The notes below the pieces were generated by a model that searched no databases, was not told the DNA's origin, and saw nothing but the letters and a program-made list of their open reading frames with translations. Source: a virus. Taken from it: DNA of 54,427 bases. Shown here piece by piece: positions 13,097-19,332 of the stretch. Location: positions 1 through 54,427 of IMG/VR virus record IMGVR_UViG_3300002138_000052. The stretch is one strand, 5' to 3'. Numbering within the stretch: the first letter of the stretch is position 1; every line of letters starts with the position of its first letter. Position numbers and translations under genes: made by a program.

Positions 13097-13424
13097 CTGG
13101 ACTTGTAGACGATGTGGAGAAGCAGTCAACTATGAATTATTCATTTGTGGTTGTTTGACTGGTCCTAGTCCATGGGAACCAGTGGTAGAAAAGAAAGAAT
13201 CGAGTATGAATATTAAAGATATGGTCAGAGACGGTAAAAAGGTAACATTTGTCCAATACCGTGAAGGTGAGTTTATTTATCGAACCGAATGTGGTTTTGA
13301 ATTTCCGGTTCCATTGAATGATTTGGGAAAAGCGACACTTCTCGCTGAAGATAAAGCAATGTTGTTTATGCGATACATACGTAAACACATTCAGACGATT
13401 GAAGAAATTAGAACGAATATGTAA
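13089..13424 (+). CDS. Small zinc-ribbon protein
   Basis: 111 aa. N-terminal WTCRRCGEAVNYELFICGC ribbon (CxxC...CxC), then a beta-strand domain (KVTFVQYREGEFIYRTECGF). It overlaps the previous gene and faces the minus-strand HNH gene, 8 nt away. Function unknown. Confidence 0.6.
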   Translation: MNNWTCRRCGEAVNYELFICGCLTGPSPWEPVVEKKESSMNIKDMVRDGKKVTFVQYREGEFIYRTECGFEFPVPLNDLGKATLLAEDKAMLFMRYIRKHIQTIEEIRTNM

Positions 13425-13432
13425 TACACAAG

Positions 13433-13801
13433 TCAGTTTTTTTCAAATTCAACTTTTCGATGACAATTTGAACAGAGTAAAACACATTTATCTAATTCTT
13501 TTTGAATTTTATTCCATGACATTTTACGAATACTATCCCAATCTCCTTTAGTTTTTGGGTCAATATGATGAAAATCAAATATATACGCCGGTTCTAATGG
13601 ATATGATATACCACAACGATTACATTTAGAACCTTTATAAATTACCGCTTTTTGTTTCAACTGTAATCTCCGATTGTCGTTATATTTGTTAAAACAATGT
13701 TTACAATAACCATACAATCCAGATTTTCTTCGTGTAGATTTATAAAAATCTGTTGTTGGTTTTTCAAGTTGACATAGAGGACATTTGACATTAATATTCA
13801 T
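13433..13801 (-). CDS. HNH homing endonuclease (minus strand)
   Basis: 122 aa. CPLCQLEKPTTDFY...CKHCFNKYNDNRR zinc module, CNRCGISYPL, then IFDFHHIDPKTKGDW...CVLLCSNCHRKVEF, a clear HNH fold. It runs against all neighbouring genes and is AT-rich, both signs of recent insertion. A tRNA-Arg starts ~40 nt from its 5' end. Confidence 0.85.
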   Translation of the reverse strand: MNINVKCPLCQLEKPTTDFYKSTRRKSGLYGYCKHCFNKYNDNRRLQLKQKAVIYKGSKCNRCGISYPLEPAYIFDFHHIDPKTKGDWDSIRKMSWNKIQKELDKCVLLCSNCHRKVEFEKN

Positions 13802-13842
13802 AGATATACATATAAAGTTTAGGTCTAAAAAGACTAAAATAT

Positions 13843-13919
13843 GTTTACATAGCTTAATTGGATAAAGTTTAATACTCCTAATATTAAAGATGAAGGTTCA
13901 AATCCTTCTGTAAACACCA
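13843..13919 (+). tRNA. tRNA-Arg(CCT)
   Basis: Perfect acceptor GTTTACA/TGTAAAC, anticodon loop CTCCTAA (CCT) on TAATA/TATTA, T-arm GAAGG-TTCAAAT-CCTTC, CCA encoded. The next ORF begins 1 nt later. Confidence 0.88.
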
Positions 13920-13920
13920 A

Positions 13921-14040
13921 ATGATGAAAAATACTAAACAACTGAATAAATGGACAATCGGATTATTGACTGCTGGTGTCATCAGCATATCTTCGGTAAA
14001 AGATGCAGTCAAGGCAGGCACATACAAATACGCTAAATAA
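13921..14040 (+). CDS. Small membrane or secreted peptide, 39 aa
   Basis: Short basic N-terminus, then a hydrophobic segment (WTIGLLTAGVISISSV) and a basic tail. The ATG lies 1 nt after the tRNA-Arg CCA with no Shine-Dalgarno. Family unknown. Confidence 0.5.
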   Translation: MMKNTKQLNKWTIGLLTAGVISISSVKDAVKAGTYKYAK

Positions 14041-14051
14041 CCGTCGATGTT

Positions 14052-14321
14052 ATGAATGACAATATCGGACAAATTGCGGATGGATTACTATCAAATCCAA
14101 CGTGTTATTTGACTGGTCGAGAAATAGACTTATTGAGTCCAAAGACTTATCACTGTGACCACATTGTTCCGGTAAGTAAGGGTGGGTCTGCTAAATTAAA
14201 TAATCTTGGGTTGACATGTAAAGATGCCAATATTGCTAAGGGAAATTTAGAATTGGGACAGTTTCTATCTTTATGTGAAGAAATATTAAAATACAACGGA
14301 TACACAGTTTTTAAAAATTAA
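14052..14321 (+). CDS. Small HNH endonuclease
   Basis: 89 aa with CYLTGREIDLLSPKTYHCDHIVP, VSKGGSAKLNNLGL and ANIAKGN: the DH-x-x-P...N...N pattern of HNH nucleases of the McrA/phage type rather than the zinc-finger-fused homing type elsewhere in the window. It abuts the next gene. Could be a packaging-associated or free-standing nuclease. Confidence 0.75.
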   Translation: MNDNIGQIADGLLSNPTCYLTGREIDLLSPKTYHCDHIVPVSKGGSAKLNNLGLTCKDANIAKGNLELGQFLSLCEEILKYNGYTVFKN

Positions 14322-14825
14322 ATGGAAACTATACCAGAGTATGAAACCATAAAAGAAATACCAATCCATAGTTGGATGTGTAAAATGATTTTGCGTTATG
14401 ATAATTTCATTTGGTATGATGATAAAATTGGTAAAATAAGACAAGATATTCTCAATTGGATGAATCAAGTTTCATCCTCGGTTGGAATAAAACATGGAAG
14501 TAGTTTAATATGGTATTATAGAATACCAGAAGCATCCACGCCAAACTTTAAATGTTTGCATATTGATGTATATTTATCAAAATTTAAGATATTTGATAGA
14601 ATTCCGAGAAGTCATGTGGATTTTGAACATTTTTCCAAATTTGTTAAAAAATCTTGGAATTTGGGAGAATTAACTATTGATAGTAATGTTACAACGGACG
14701 ATGTAATGTCATCTTGTATTAGAATGACAAGAACTGAACAGATATATCACGATGTATATGTTTATTTTTCAAAAGGATTTGTAAATCGAAGAAGTGAATT
14801 GATTACTGATGTAATGGCAGCATGA
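14322..14825 (+). CDS. Hypothetical protein, 167 aa
   Basis: Starts directly at the HNH stop. Mixed alpha/beta with many aromatic residues; no motif recognised. Confidence 0.55.
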   Translation: METIPEYETIKEIPIHSWMCKMILRYDNFIWYDDKIGKIRQDILNWMNQVSSSVGIKHGSSLIWYYRIPEASTPNFKCLHIDVYLSKFKIFDRIPRSHVDFEHFSKFVKKSWNLGELTIDSNVTTDDVMSSCIRMTRTEQIYHDVYVYFSKGFVNRRSELITDVMAA

Positions 14826-14874
14826 AATGCTCTGAATATTTTCGTCCACGTTCAAATCGTGGGTAATCAACCAT

Positions 14875-15126
14875 ATGTTAATGTCAGACGTCAAATTAAA
14901 TATTAATTGGAAAGTGACTTGGTGGAAAAAATCCGAATCACCGACTATAGAACATTATTTGGGAAAAACAGCCGGTCCAGTGTTTACTACGATGGATGAG
15001 TGTCAGGGTGCTATCAACACATTCCCACAGGTGGATAAATTTTTTAATCCATGGGTATATCAAGTAAGTCCGACAGATGAAGAAGTCACTCATAAGTTTG
15101 AAGACAATAAAGTGATTGCGTTTTAA
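14875..15126 (+). CDS. Hypothetical protein, 83 aa
   Basis: In-frame ATGs at 14875 and 14881. Contains WKVTWWKKSESP and an internal beta-like GPVFTTMDEC segment. No family recognised. A promoter and tRNAs follow. Confidence 0.55.
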   Translation: MLMSDVKLNINWKVTWWKKSESPTIEHYLGKTAGPVFTTMDECQGAINTFPQVDKFFNPWVYQVSPTDEEVTHKFEDNKVIAF

Positions 15127-15130
15127 GGTG

Positions 15131-15158
15131 TTGACAAATCAGAAAGACCTGATACAGT
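15131..15158 (+). promoter_or_regulatory. Sigma70-like promoter of the second tRNA cluster
   Basis: TTGACA, 16-nt spacer, TACAGT; tRNA-Cys begins 20 nt downstream. Confidence 0.6.
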
Positions 15159-15178
15159 AAAACCAGATTAGATTTTTT

Positions 15179-15251
15179 GGTGTTGTGGCCGAGTTTAGGC
15201 ATCTGTTCGCAAGACAGATTTACACTGGCTAAGTTCCAGTCGATACCTCCA
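15179..15251 (+). tRNA. tRNA-Cys(GCA)
   Basis: Acceptor GGTGTTG/CGATACC, D-arm GCC/GGC, anticodon loop TCGCAAG (GCA) on TCTGT/ACAGA with C at position 33, T-arm ACTGG-CTAAGTT-CCAGT (atypical loop), discriminator T, CCA encoded. Confidence 0.8.
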
Positions 15252-15260
15252 TTTTATTAT

Positions 15261-15332
15261 GGGTAGGTCGTCTAACTGTTAGGACAGTTCCCATTTCTGG
15301 AACAAATGCTGGTTCAAATCCAGCCCTACCCA
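15261..15332 (+). tRNA. tRNA-Glu-like (TTC or TTT register)
   Basis: Perfect acceptor GGGTAGG/CCTACCC, a D-region (TCGTCTAACTGTTAGGAC) resembling tRNA-Glu, T-arm GCTGG-TTCAAAT-CCAGC. The anticodon loop CATTTCT on GTTCC/GGAAC places TTT at 34-36 without U33; a one-base shift gives TTC (Glu), which the D-arm favours. Confidence 0.7.
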
Positions 15333-15341
15333 CCTTTTAAT

Positions 15342-15541
15342 AGGACGTTAGCTCAATTGGTGTAGATATAGTTCTAATTGAATAGTTAGAAATATTTTAC
15401 AGTATGAACTTGGTAGGTGAGTTGAAATCAACCAAAGTTACCGGTGACGATGGATGTGAGTAACCTTAAATATCATACTTTGTGGAGAGCACTTACTTTC
15501 TAAGTAAGGGGTTGGTGGTTCGAGTCCATCACGGCCTGCCA
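15342..15541 (+). tRNA. tRNA-Arg(TCT) interrupted by a ~124-nt insertion in the D-loop
   Basis: The 5' part (acceptor AGGACGT, TA, D-stem GCTC, loop AATTGGT) and 3' part (D-stem GAGC at 15487, CTTAC-TTTCTAA-GTAAG with anticodon TCT, T-arm GGTGG-TTCGAGT-CCATC, acceptor ACGGCCT, G, CCA) together form one tRNA with a single A4-G69 mismatch. About 124 nt (15362-15485) lie inside the D-loop, bounded by imperfect repeats TTGGTGTAGA and TTTGTGGAGA. Insert stems: TTCTAA/TTAGAA, AGTATG/CATACT, GTTG-AAAT-CAAC, GTTAC/GTAAC. A CDS begins 3 nt after the CCA. Confidence 0.7.
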
Positions 15542-15544
15542 TTT

Positions 15545-15775
15545 ATGGTTTTGACTGAAAATGAAGAGAAGTTTTTGAAACGGTATTTTAACGAATACGC
15601 AATACACCGTGGAGAAGATGTTATTGGTGTGTTGATGTTAAATGGTGCGTTCAAAGAACTTCCCGATGGTCAATTGGTTGAATTTTCTAATAAGTTAGAA
15701 GATAAACGGGTGGAAATTGAGTTAAGAGAACAGATTGAAAAACAAAAACAACGATACAACAAAAATGAAAACTGA
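15545..15775 (+). CDS. Hypothetical protein, 76 aa
   Basis: The ATG is 3 nt after the CCA of the interrupted tRNA-Arg. Helical, acidic N-terminus and Lys/Gln-rich C-terminus. Its last codons overlap the next gene's ATG at 15765. Family unknown. Confidence 0.55.
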   Translation: MVLTENEEKFLKRYFNEYAIHRGEDVIGVLMLNGAFKELPDGQLVEFSNKLEDKRVEIELREQIEKQKQRYNKNEN

Positions 15776-16022
15776 ATTGTAGAATTGCAAAGAAGCCGTG
15801 TTTCACTTTAATAAAGCACATTTAACGAATCCGTCGATTCCTATGTGGGTGATTAAAGCCAAGGGTGAAACATTTTACGTGAATCACGTTACGGCGAATG
15901 TTGGTTGGACAACGAAAGAAACAGTTGACAATCCTCATACTAAGGGTAGTATCAAGTTTAAGAATGTGGATGTAGTAATTGAAAACGGTGACGGACTGAT
16001 TACAAATGCATCAGTAGCTTAA
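15765..16022 (+). CDS. Conserved phage protein with in-frame amber codon at codon 6
   Basis: From the ATG at 15765 the frame reads MKTEL, then TAG (15780-15782), then NCKEAVFHFNKAHL and onward. The recognisable core is IPMWVIKAKG...FYVNHVTANVGW...TKETVDNPHTKGSIKFKN, which I recall as a conserved phage protein of unknown function. Without readthrough the only start would be GTG at 15798 with little upstream signal. The 3' end overlaps the amber-suppressor tRNA(CTA) gene by ~15 nt, linking the amber codon and its suppressor in one unit. Confidence 0.6.
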
Positions 16023-16078
16023 TGGCAAAGCGGGAATCTCTAAAATTCTGCATGTGGGTTCGATCCCCACCTTTTGCA
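16008..16078 (+). tRNA. Amber suppressor tRNA, anticodon CTA
   Basis: D-arm GCTT/AAGC, anticodon loop CTCTAAA on GGAAT/ATTCT (positions 34-36 = CTA, complementary to UAG), T-arm GTGGG-TTCGATC-CCCAC. Acceptor GCATCAG/CTTTTGC has two mismatches at positions 4 and 5. Ends ACC without the final A. Amino-acid identity is not predicted. In-frame TAG codons occur at 15780, 18940 and 23383. Confidence 0.8.
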
Positions 16079-16151
16079 CCTTTGTTGAAAATTAAAATAA
16101 GTCGTTTGGAAAGTTTGATAATACTTATCTGAACAATGAAGTGAAAATCGG

Positions 16152-16179
16152 TTGACAAAAAGAAAAACGGTGATAGAGT
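16152..16179 (+). promoter_or_regulatory. Sigma70-like promoter of tRNA-Cys and the giant RNA
   Basis: TTGACA, 16-nt spacer, TAGAGT; predicted start ~16187, 11 nt before tRNA-Cys, with the ~1 kb RNA region following. Confidence 0.6.
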
Positions 16180-16197
16180 AAGTGAAGTAAGAAAAAC

Positions 16198-16271
16198 GGT
16201 GTTGTGGGAAAGCGGTAATCCACTTGTTCCGCAAGAACAGGAAATCAGTGGTTCAAATCCATCCAGCACCT
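16198..16271 (+). tRNA. tRNA-Cys(GCA), second
   Basis: Acceptor GGTGTTG/CAGCACC, anticodon loop CCGCAAG (GCA) on TTGTT/AACAG with C33 as in the other tRNA-Cys, T-loop TTCAAAT on a partly mismatched stem. No CCA encoded. Confidence 0.75.
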
Positions 16272-16274
16272 CTT

Positions 16275-17286
16275 AGGTTAGTTGAGTGTTATACGTGAAA
16301 CCTTAGATTAAAAACTCAACAGTATGGTCGATAATACTAAAAGTTATCCGTCACCTATTGCCGACAAATAATGGAAACTATCATGAAGGGTGATTCATGA
16401 CATTATTGGATTTATGTGTAAATCCACGTTTTTGTAAATTTGTTCTTTGTAAGTTTAGAATTTGGGGGCTTGACCCCTTTAGATAAGTCATCGAAAGGTG
16501 ACAAAAGAGAATTCCCCCTAACGGGAGCTCGCCATCGCAAGATGGACACTCAAGCAACTGATAGAGTCGTTGTCCTTCACTCAAAAGGTGGAGGTATATC
16601 TGACGCTGGATTGGAAAATTGTTGGTTTAGGGTAACACTGTAAACCGCATACTAACGGTACCGCCGAGCAATACCAATTCCTAACGGAACAGCCAAGAAT
16701 AAGATTCAAGTCAAACATGTAGGTGTGAAACCGCAATTAAATGCTTACATGTAGAATGATAGAGAGTGGTCTGGGTAACCATGAACACAATCTTGAAATT
16801 CCGTTGAGTATCCGCAAGAGAAAGACATGGGTCGTGTCGCATATTGTATCCCAAAAGGATATGAAACGACAAGTAACGCACGACCCTGTTAGGTGCATTA
16901 ATAGCTCAATGGTAGAGCAATAGTATTATACACTATATGATTGGTTCAATTCCAAGAATGAAAACGCAAAGTCGTTACGCTCAGTGAATGAAAGTGACTT
17001 AATTCCGAACTCTTAGGAGAATTCGGACGATAGACTGCTCGCAAGGCATAAATCGTTGATATTAAATCAAACGGTGCTCGCAAAGCTTAACTGTCCGCAA
17101 GACAGACGGGTGTAGAGATATTGAGTAGTTCATTGGTTGACTGGAAAAGCTACCAGTATAAAAAAGCAGTCATGTTAAATACTGATATAGGTTTCGACCA
17201 TATTAGTGGATAAAATTAGGAAGCATTGTCGGCAGACGATGTATAATCTAATCAAAGATTAACGTAATATGGTGTAATCTCAACCA
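16275..17286 (+). ncRNA. Giant ornate structured RNA candidate (~1 kb)
   Basis: No credible ORF across ~1 kb. Numerous GNRA-type hairpins are visible: GTCATC-GAAA-GGTGAC (16487-16502), CCATC-GCAA-GATGG (16532-16545), CTGTC-CGCAA-GACAG (17091-17105), CATTGTC-GGCA-GACGATG (17224-17241). Long-range stems are ACATGTA (16715)/TACATGT (16746), GGTCGTG (16830)/CACGACC (16879), CCGAA/TTCGG (17005-17026), and a perfect 9-bp ACCATATTA (17197)/TAATATGGT (17265) closing the 3' domain. A tRNA-like element sits at 16894-16962. Size, tetraloops, tRNA adjacency and phage context recall GOLLD/ROOL RNAs; not verified. Confidence 0.6.
16894..16962 (+). tRNA. tRNA-like element inside the giant RNA (anticodon TAT)
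   Basis: D-arm GCTC/GAGC, anticodon loop ATTATAC (TAT) on ATAGT/ACTAT, T-arm TTGG-TTCAATT-CCAA. The acceptor is only partly complementary (CATT/AATG) and no CCA follows, so it may be a structural domain rather than a working tRNA. Confidence 0.45.
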
Positions 17287-17287
17287 T

Positions 17288-17833
17288 TTAAACTAAAACC
17301 CACCCAAAATAAGACTTTTTCTTTTTAGAGATTAAACTAGAAATGCAACAATCAGCCGATTTTTTATTTTCCGATTTTAACATCTTGATAAAATCAAATC
17401 GTAACCCTGTAAAATTTCGACCATCATATTTATTTTTAAAATTATAAATGAGATTATCAAACGATGGATTTTTATTTTTTGGTTGACTCCTTTTTTTTCG
17501 TTCCAAATCATTATAAAAAACGGTTAGTGGAGTACATGCTTTATAGTGTATATTATAAGCATTTTCGGTTTTGGCTATATCTAAATAAGTCTGTTCGACA
17601 TTACGTAAATTGTTTATGTCTTCAACTATTTCTATTATTTGAAAATCGAAGTTTTCAATACCATATTTATTCCAAGCATTTTGTAAAGGTGCATTTTTAT
17701 GTTTATTGTTGATTAAATCTTTTTTATGTCGGTTGAATCTTGATGTACATCCATAATTTATATTTTTACTACTACCGACGTAATATCGACTGTTAATTTT
17801 ATTGATTATCTTGTATATTCCCACTTTTTTCAT
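17288..17833 (-). CDS. GIY-YIG homing endonuclease (minus strand)
   Basis: 181 aa. N-terminal GIYKIINKINSRYYVGSS is the GIY...YVG catalytic block, followed by R-x-x-x-H-K and an NAWNKYGIENF segment plus the E-x-x-Y/T-L-D-I helix of T4-type GIY-YIG enzymes. The C-terminal Lys-rich part is probably DNA-binding. It converges with the giant RNA, ending 2 nt from it. A small basic ORF overlaps its 5' end. Confidence 0.85.
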   Translation of the reverse strand: MKKVGIYKIINKINSRYYVGSSKNINYGCTSRFNRHKKDLINNKHKNAPLQNAWNKYGIENFDFQIIEIVEDINNLRNVEQTYLDIAKTENAYNIHYKACTPLTVFYNDLERKKRSQPKNKNPSFDNLIYNFKNKYDGRNFTGLRFDFIKMLKSENKKSADCCISSLISKKKKSYFGWVLV

Positions 17834-17954
17834 AATATCTGTTTAAATTTTTCAACTGTTCCATTTTTTGATTTTTCCAGTAATATTTCATTCTTCGTTT
17901 ATTACGGGCCTCAATTCGATCCGATTCCGTTAAATATTTCTTTTTTCTTCCCAT
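17799..17954 (-). CDS. Small basic protein preceding a GIY-YIG gene
   Basis: 51 aa: MGRKKKYLTESDRIEARNKR then a basic/aromatic RMKYYWKNQK region. Its 3' end overlaps the start of the GIY-YIG gene by ~35 nt in another frame. A close relative stands in the same overlapping position before the second minus-strand GIY-YIG gene (32839-32994). The basic, Arg/Lys/Tyr-rich composition suggests nucleic-acid binding. Confidence 0.55.
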   Translation of the reverse strand: MGRKKKYLTESDRIEARNKRRMKYYWKNQKMEQLKNLNRYYEKSGNIQDNQ

Positions 17955-18009
17955 GTATATACATATGAAACATATAATAAAAACAACAAAAAAGTTACAA
18001 AAGAAAATG

Positions 18010-18037
18010 TTGACGTTTTCAAATCTTGAGTTATATT
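18010..18037 (+). promoter_or_regulatory. Sigma70-like promoter of the Ser tRNA pair
   Basis: TTGACG, 16-nt spacer, TATATT; tRNA-Ser starts 12 nt downstream. Confidence 0.6.
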
Positions 18038-18048
18038 TATTTGGACAT

Positions 18049-18138
18049 GGATGAGTAACCGGACAGGCGTGCCGGAACGGTTTTGAAAACCGATTGGTCC
18101 TTCACGGGATTGGCCTTCGAGTGGTCACTTTTCCGCCA
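18049..18138 (+). tRNA. tRNA-Ser(TGA)
   Basis: Class II. Acceptor GGATGAG/CTTTTCC with one U-U mismatch, anticodon loop TTTGAAA (TGA) on CGGT/ACCG, long variable arm, T-arm TGGCC-TTCGAGT-GGTCA, discriminator G, CCA encoded. Confidence 0.85.
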
Positions 18139-18139
18139 T

Positions 18140-18226
18140 GGTTCTTTGGGTGAGAGGATTAAACCAGAAGTTTGCTAAACTTCCGTAGTGTAAAATCTAC
18201 CATCAGTTCAAATCTGATAGGAACCG
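18140..18226 (+). tRNA. tRNA-Ser(GCT)
   Basis: Class II. Acceptor GGTTCTT/AGGAACC, anticodon loop TTGCTAA (GCT) on GAAGT/ACTTC, long variable arm, T-arm ATCAG-TTCAAAT-CTGAT, discriminator G. CCA not encoded. Confidence 0.88.
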
Positions 18227-18278
18227 CAGAGTCCCCTTCTTTCTTCTAATTCTTCAAACTTCTTCGTCTCATTCCCAC

Positions 18279-18286
18279 TATTTATA
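18279..18286 (+). promoter_or_regulatory. TATTTATA motif before the ATG (candidate late promoter)
   Basis: TATTTATA ends 3 nt before the ATG at 18290; the same octamer precedes the starts at 22015, 42409 and 52881. Confidence 0.35.
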
Positions 18287-18289
18287 CCC

Positions 18290-18664
18290 ATGGACAAACA
18301 ACCGAAATCTGATTTAACGCAAATTGCGAAGGAATTTACTGCATTTATCGTTAAGGAATTGGGAATACAAAAACCCTACAAGATTAAATTGTCTCCAACC
18401 AGAACAGAAGCCTTCACCACCCACGCATACTACAATCCCTCCAATGGTGAAATCGGTGTTTGCATAAATAAGCGTCAAACCGCAGATGTATTACGTAGTT
18501 TAGCCCATGAAATGATTCATCACAAACAAAATCAGGAAGGCCGATTGAAAACCGGTGAAGAAATACCTGATATTGGTGGAGAAATCGAAGATGAGGCCAA
18601 TAGTGTTGCTGGGCAACTAGTTAAGAAGTTCGGTTACACCACAAAACACCAGATTTACGAATAA
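18290..18664 (+). CDS. HExxH zinc metallopeptidase-like protein
   Basis: 124 aa. LRSLAHEMIHHKQNQEGR carries the HExxH zinc/catalytic motif, followed ~25 residues later by an acidic GGEIEDEANSVAG helix that can supply the third ligand. This compact arrangement is seen in phage metallopeptidase-like proteins; SprT-like or virion proteases are possible. Preceded by the TATTTATA motif shared with candidate virion genes. Confidence 0.75.
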   Translation: MDKQPKSDLTQIAKEFTAFIVKELGIQKPYKIKLSPTRTEAFTTHAYYNPSNGEIGVCINKRQTADVLRSLAHEMIHHKQNQEGRLKTGEEIPDIGGEIEDEANSVAGQLVKKFGYTTKHQIYE

Positions 18665-18668
18665 CGAC

Positions 18669-18696
18669 TTGACACAATCGGTGTAGATAGTATCAT
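18669..18696 (+). promoter_or_regulatory. Sigma70-like promoter
   Basis: TTGACA, 16-nt spacer, TATCAT; predicted start ~3 nt before the ATG at 18706, leaderless or nearly so. Confidence 0.65.
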
Positions 18697-18705
18697 TCTC
18701 TATGA

Positions 18706-19332
18706 ATGAGAGAAATTTATACTGACAGTGTTTTGCCCAGTGATTTTCGTTTACGTCACGGTGATAAGGTCATTTTCTTGGCCGGACCAACTCCACGGGA
18801 TGTCACCGTCAAATCTTGGCGACCAGCCGCATTAGAACATTTGAATAGATGTTTATATGATGGTGTCGTGTGTATCCCCGAACGAAAAGATTGGAATGCA
18901 CAGTTTGATTATGTGGACCAAGTTTCGTGGGAAAGAAAATAGTTACAAACCGCTGATGCCATTTTGTTTTGGATTCCTCGTAATCTGGTAGATATGCCAG
19001 CATTCACAACCAACGTGGAATTTGGTTATTATCTCTGTAAGAATCCACGTAAGGTTTATTATGGTCGTCCAGATGATTCTGAAAAGAACAAATATTTGGA
19101 TTGGTTGTTTGAGTTGGAGACTGGTATGAATCGACTATGTGCGGTTATGCCTTATCCAAATATGACGAAAACACCTTTTATTGACCAATTCATTCATAGT
19201 AATACCGTTGACATTTGGTGGAAATTGAAGTATAAACCAGTAGATATAAAAACATTGGATGTGAGTAAGATATTCGCTAAGGCGATTAAGAGCATCCATA
19301 ACAACGAAAGTGTAAGTGAGTTATTTGTATGA
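18706..19332 (+). CDS. Nucleoside 2-deoxyribosyltransferase-like protein with in-frame TAG
   Basis: One continuous frame with a single TAG at 18940-18942. Before it: KVIFLAGPTPR, SWRPAALEHL and DYVDQVSWERK. After it: LQTADAILFWIPR, TTNVEFGYYL and YYGRPDDSEKNKYLDWL. Together these match the order of the nucleoside 2-deoxyribosyltransferase/DUF4406-like fold (AGP motif, catalytic E in the W-E-R helix, D-A-I-L-F-W strand, N-V-E-F-G). Neither half is a complete domain. Readthrough by the tRNA(CTA) would give a 208-aa protein; otherwise it is a nonsense-interrupted pseudogene. Confidence 0.7.

Noticed and set aside
14822-14866. 14-aa ORF overlapping the end of 14322-14825
   Set aside because: It is too short and has no recognisable feature beyond an ATGA overlap.
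16440-16923. ORFs at 16440-16643 and 16741-16923
   Set aside because: They lie inside strongly structured RNA, have no start signals and show no protein-like composition.
16275-17286. tmRNA or RNase P RNA
   Set aside because: No tag-peptide frame, no tmRNA acceptor/T-arm pair, and none of the conserved RNase P RNA blocks could be found in the 1 kb RNA or the other structured segments.
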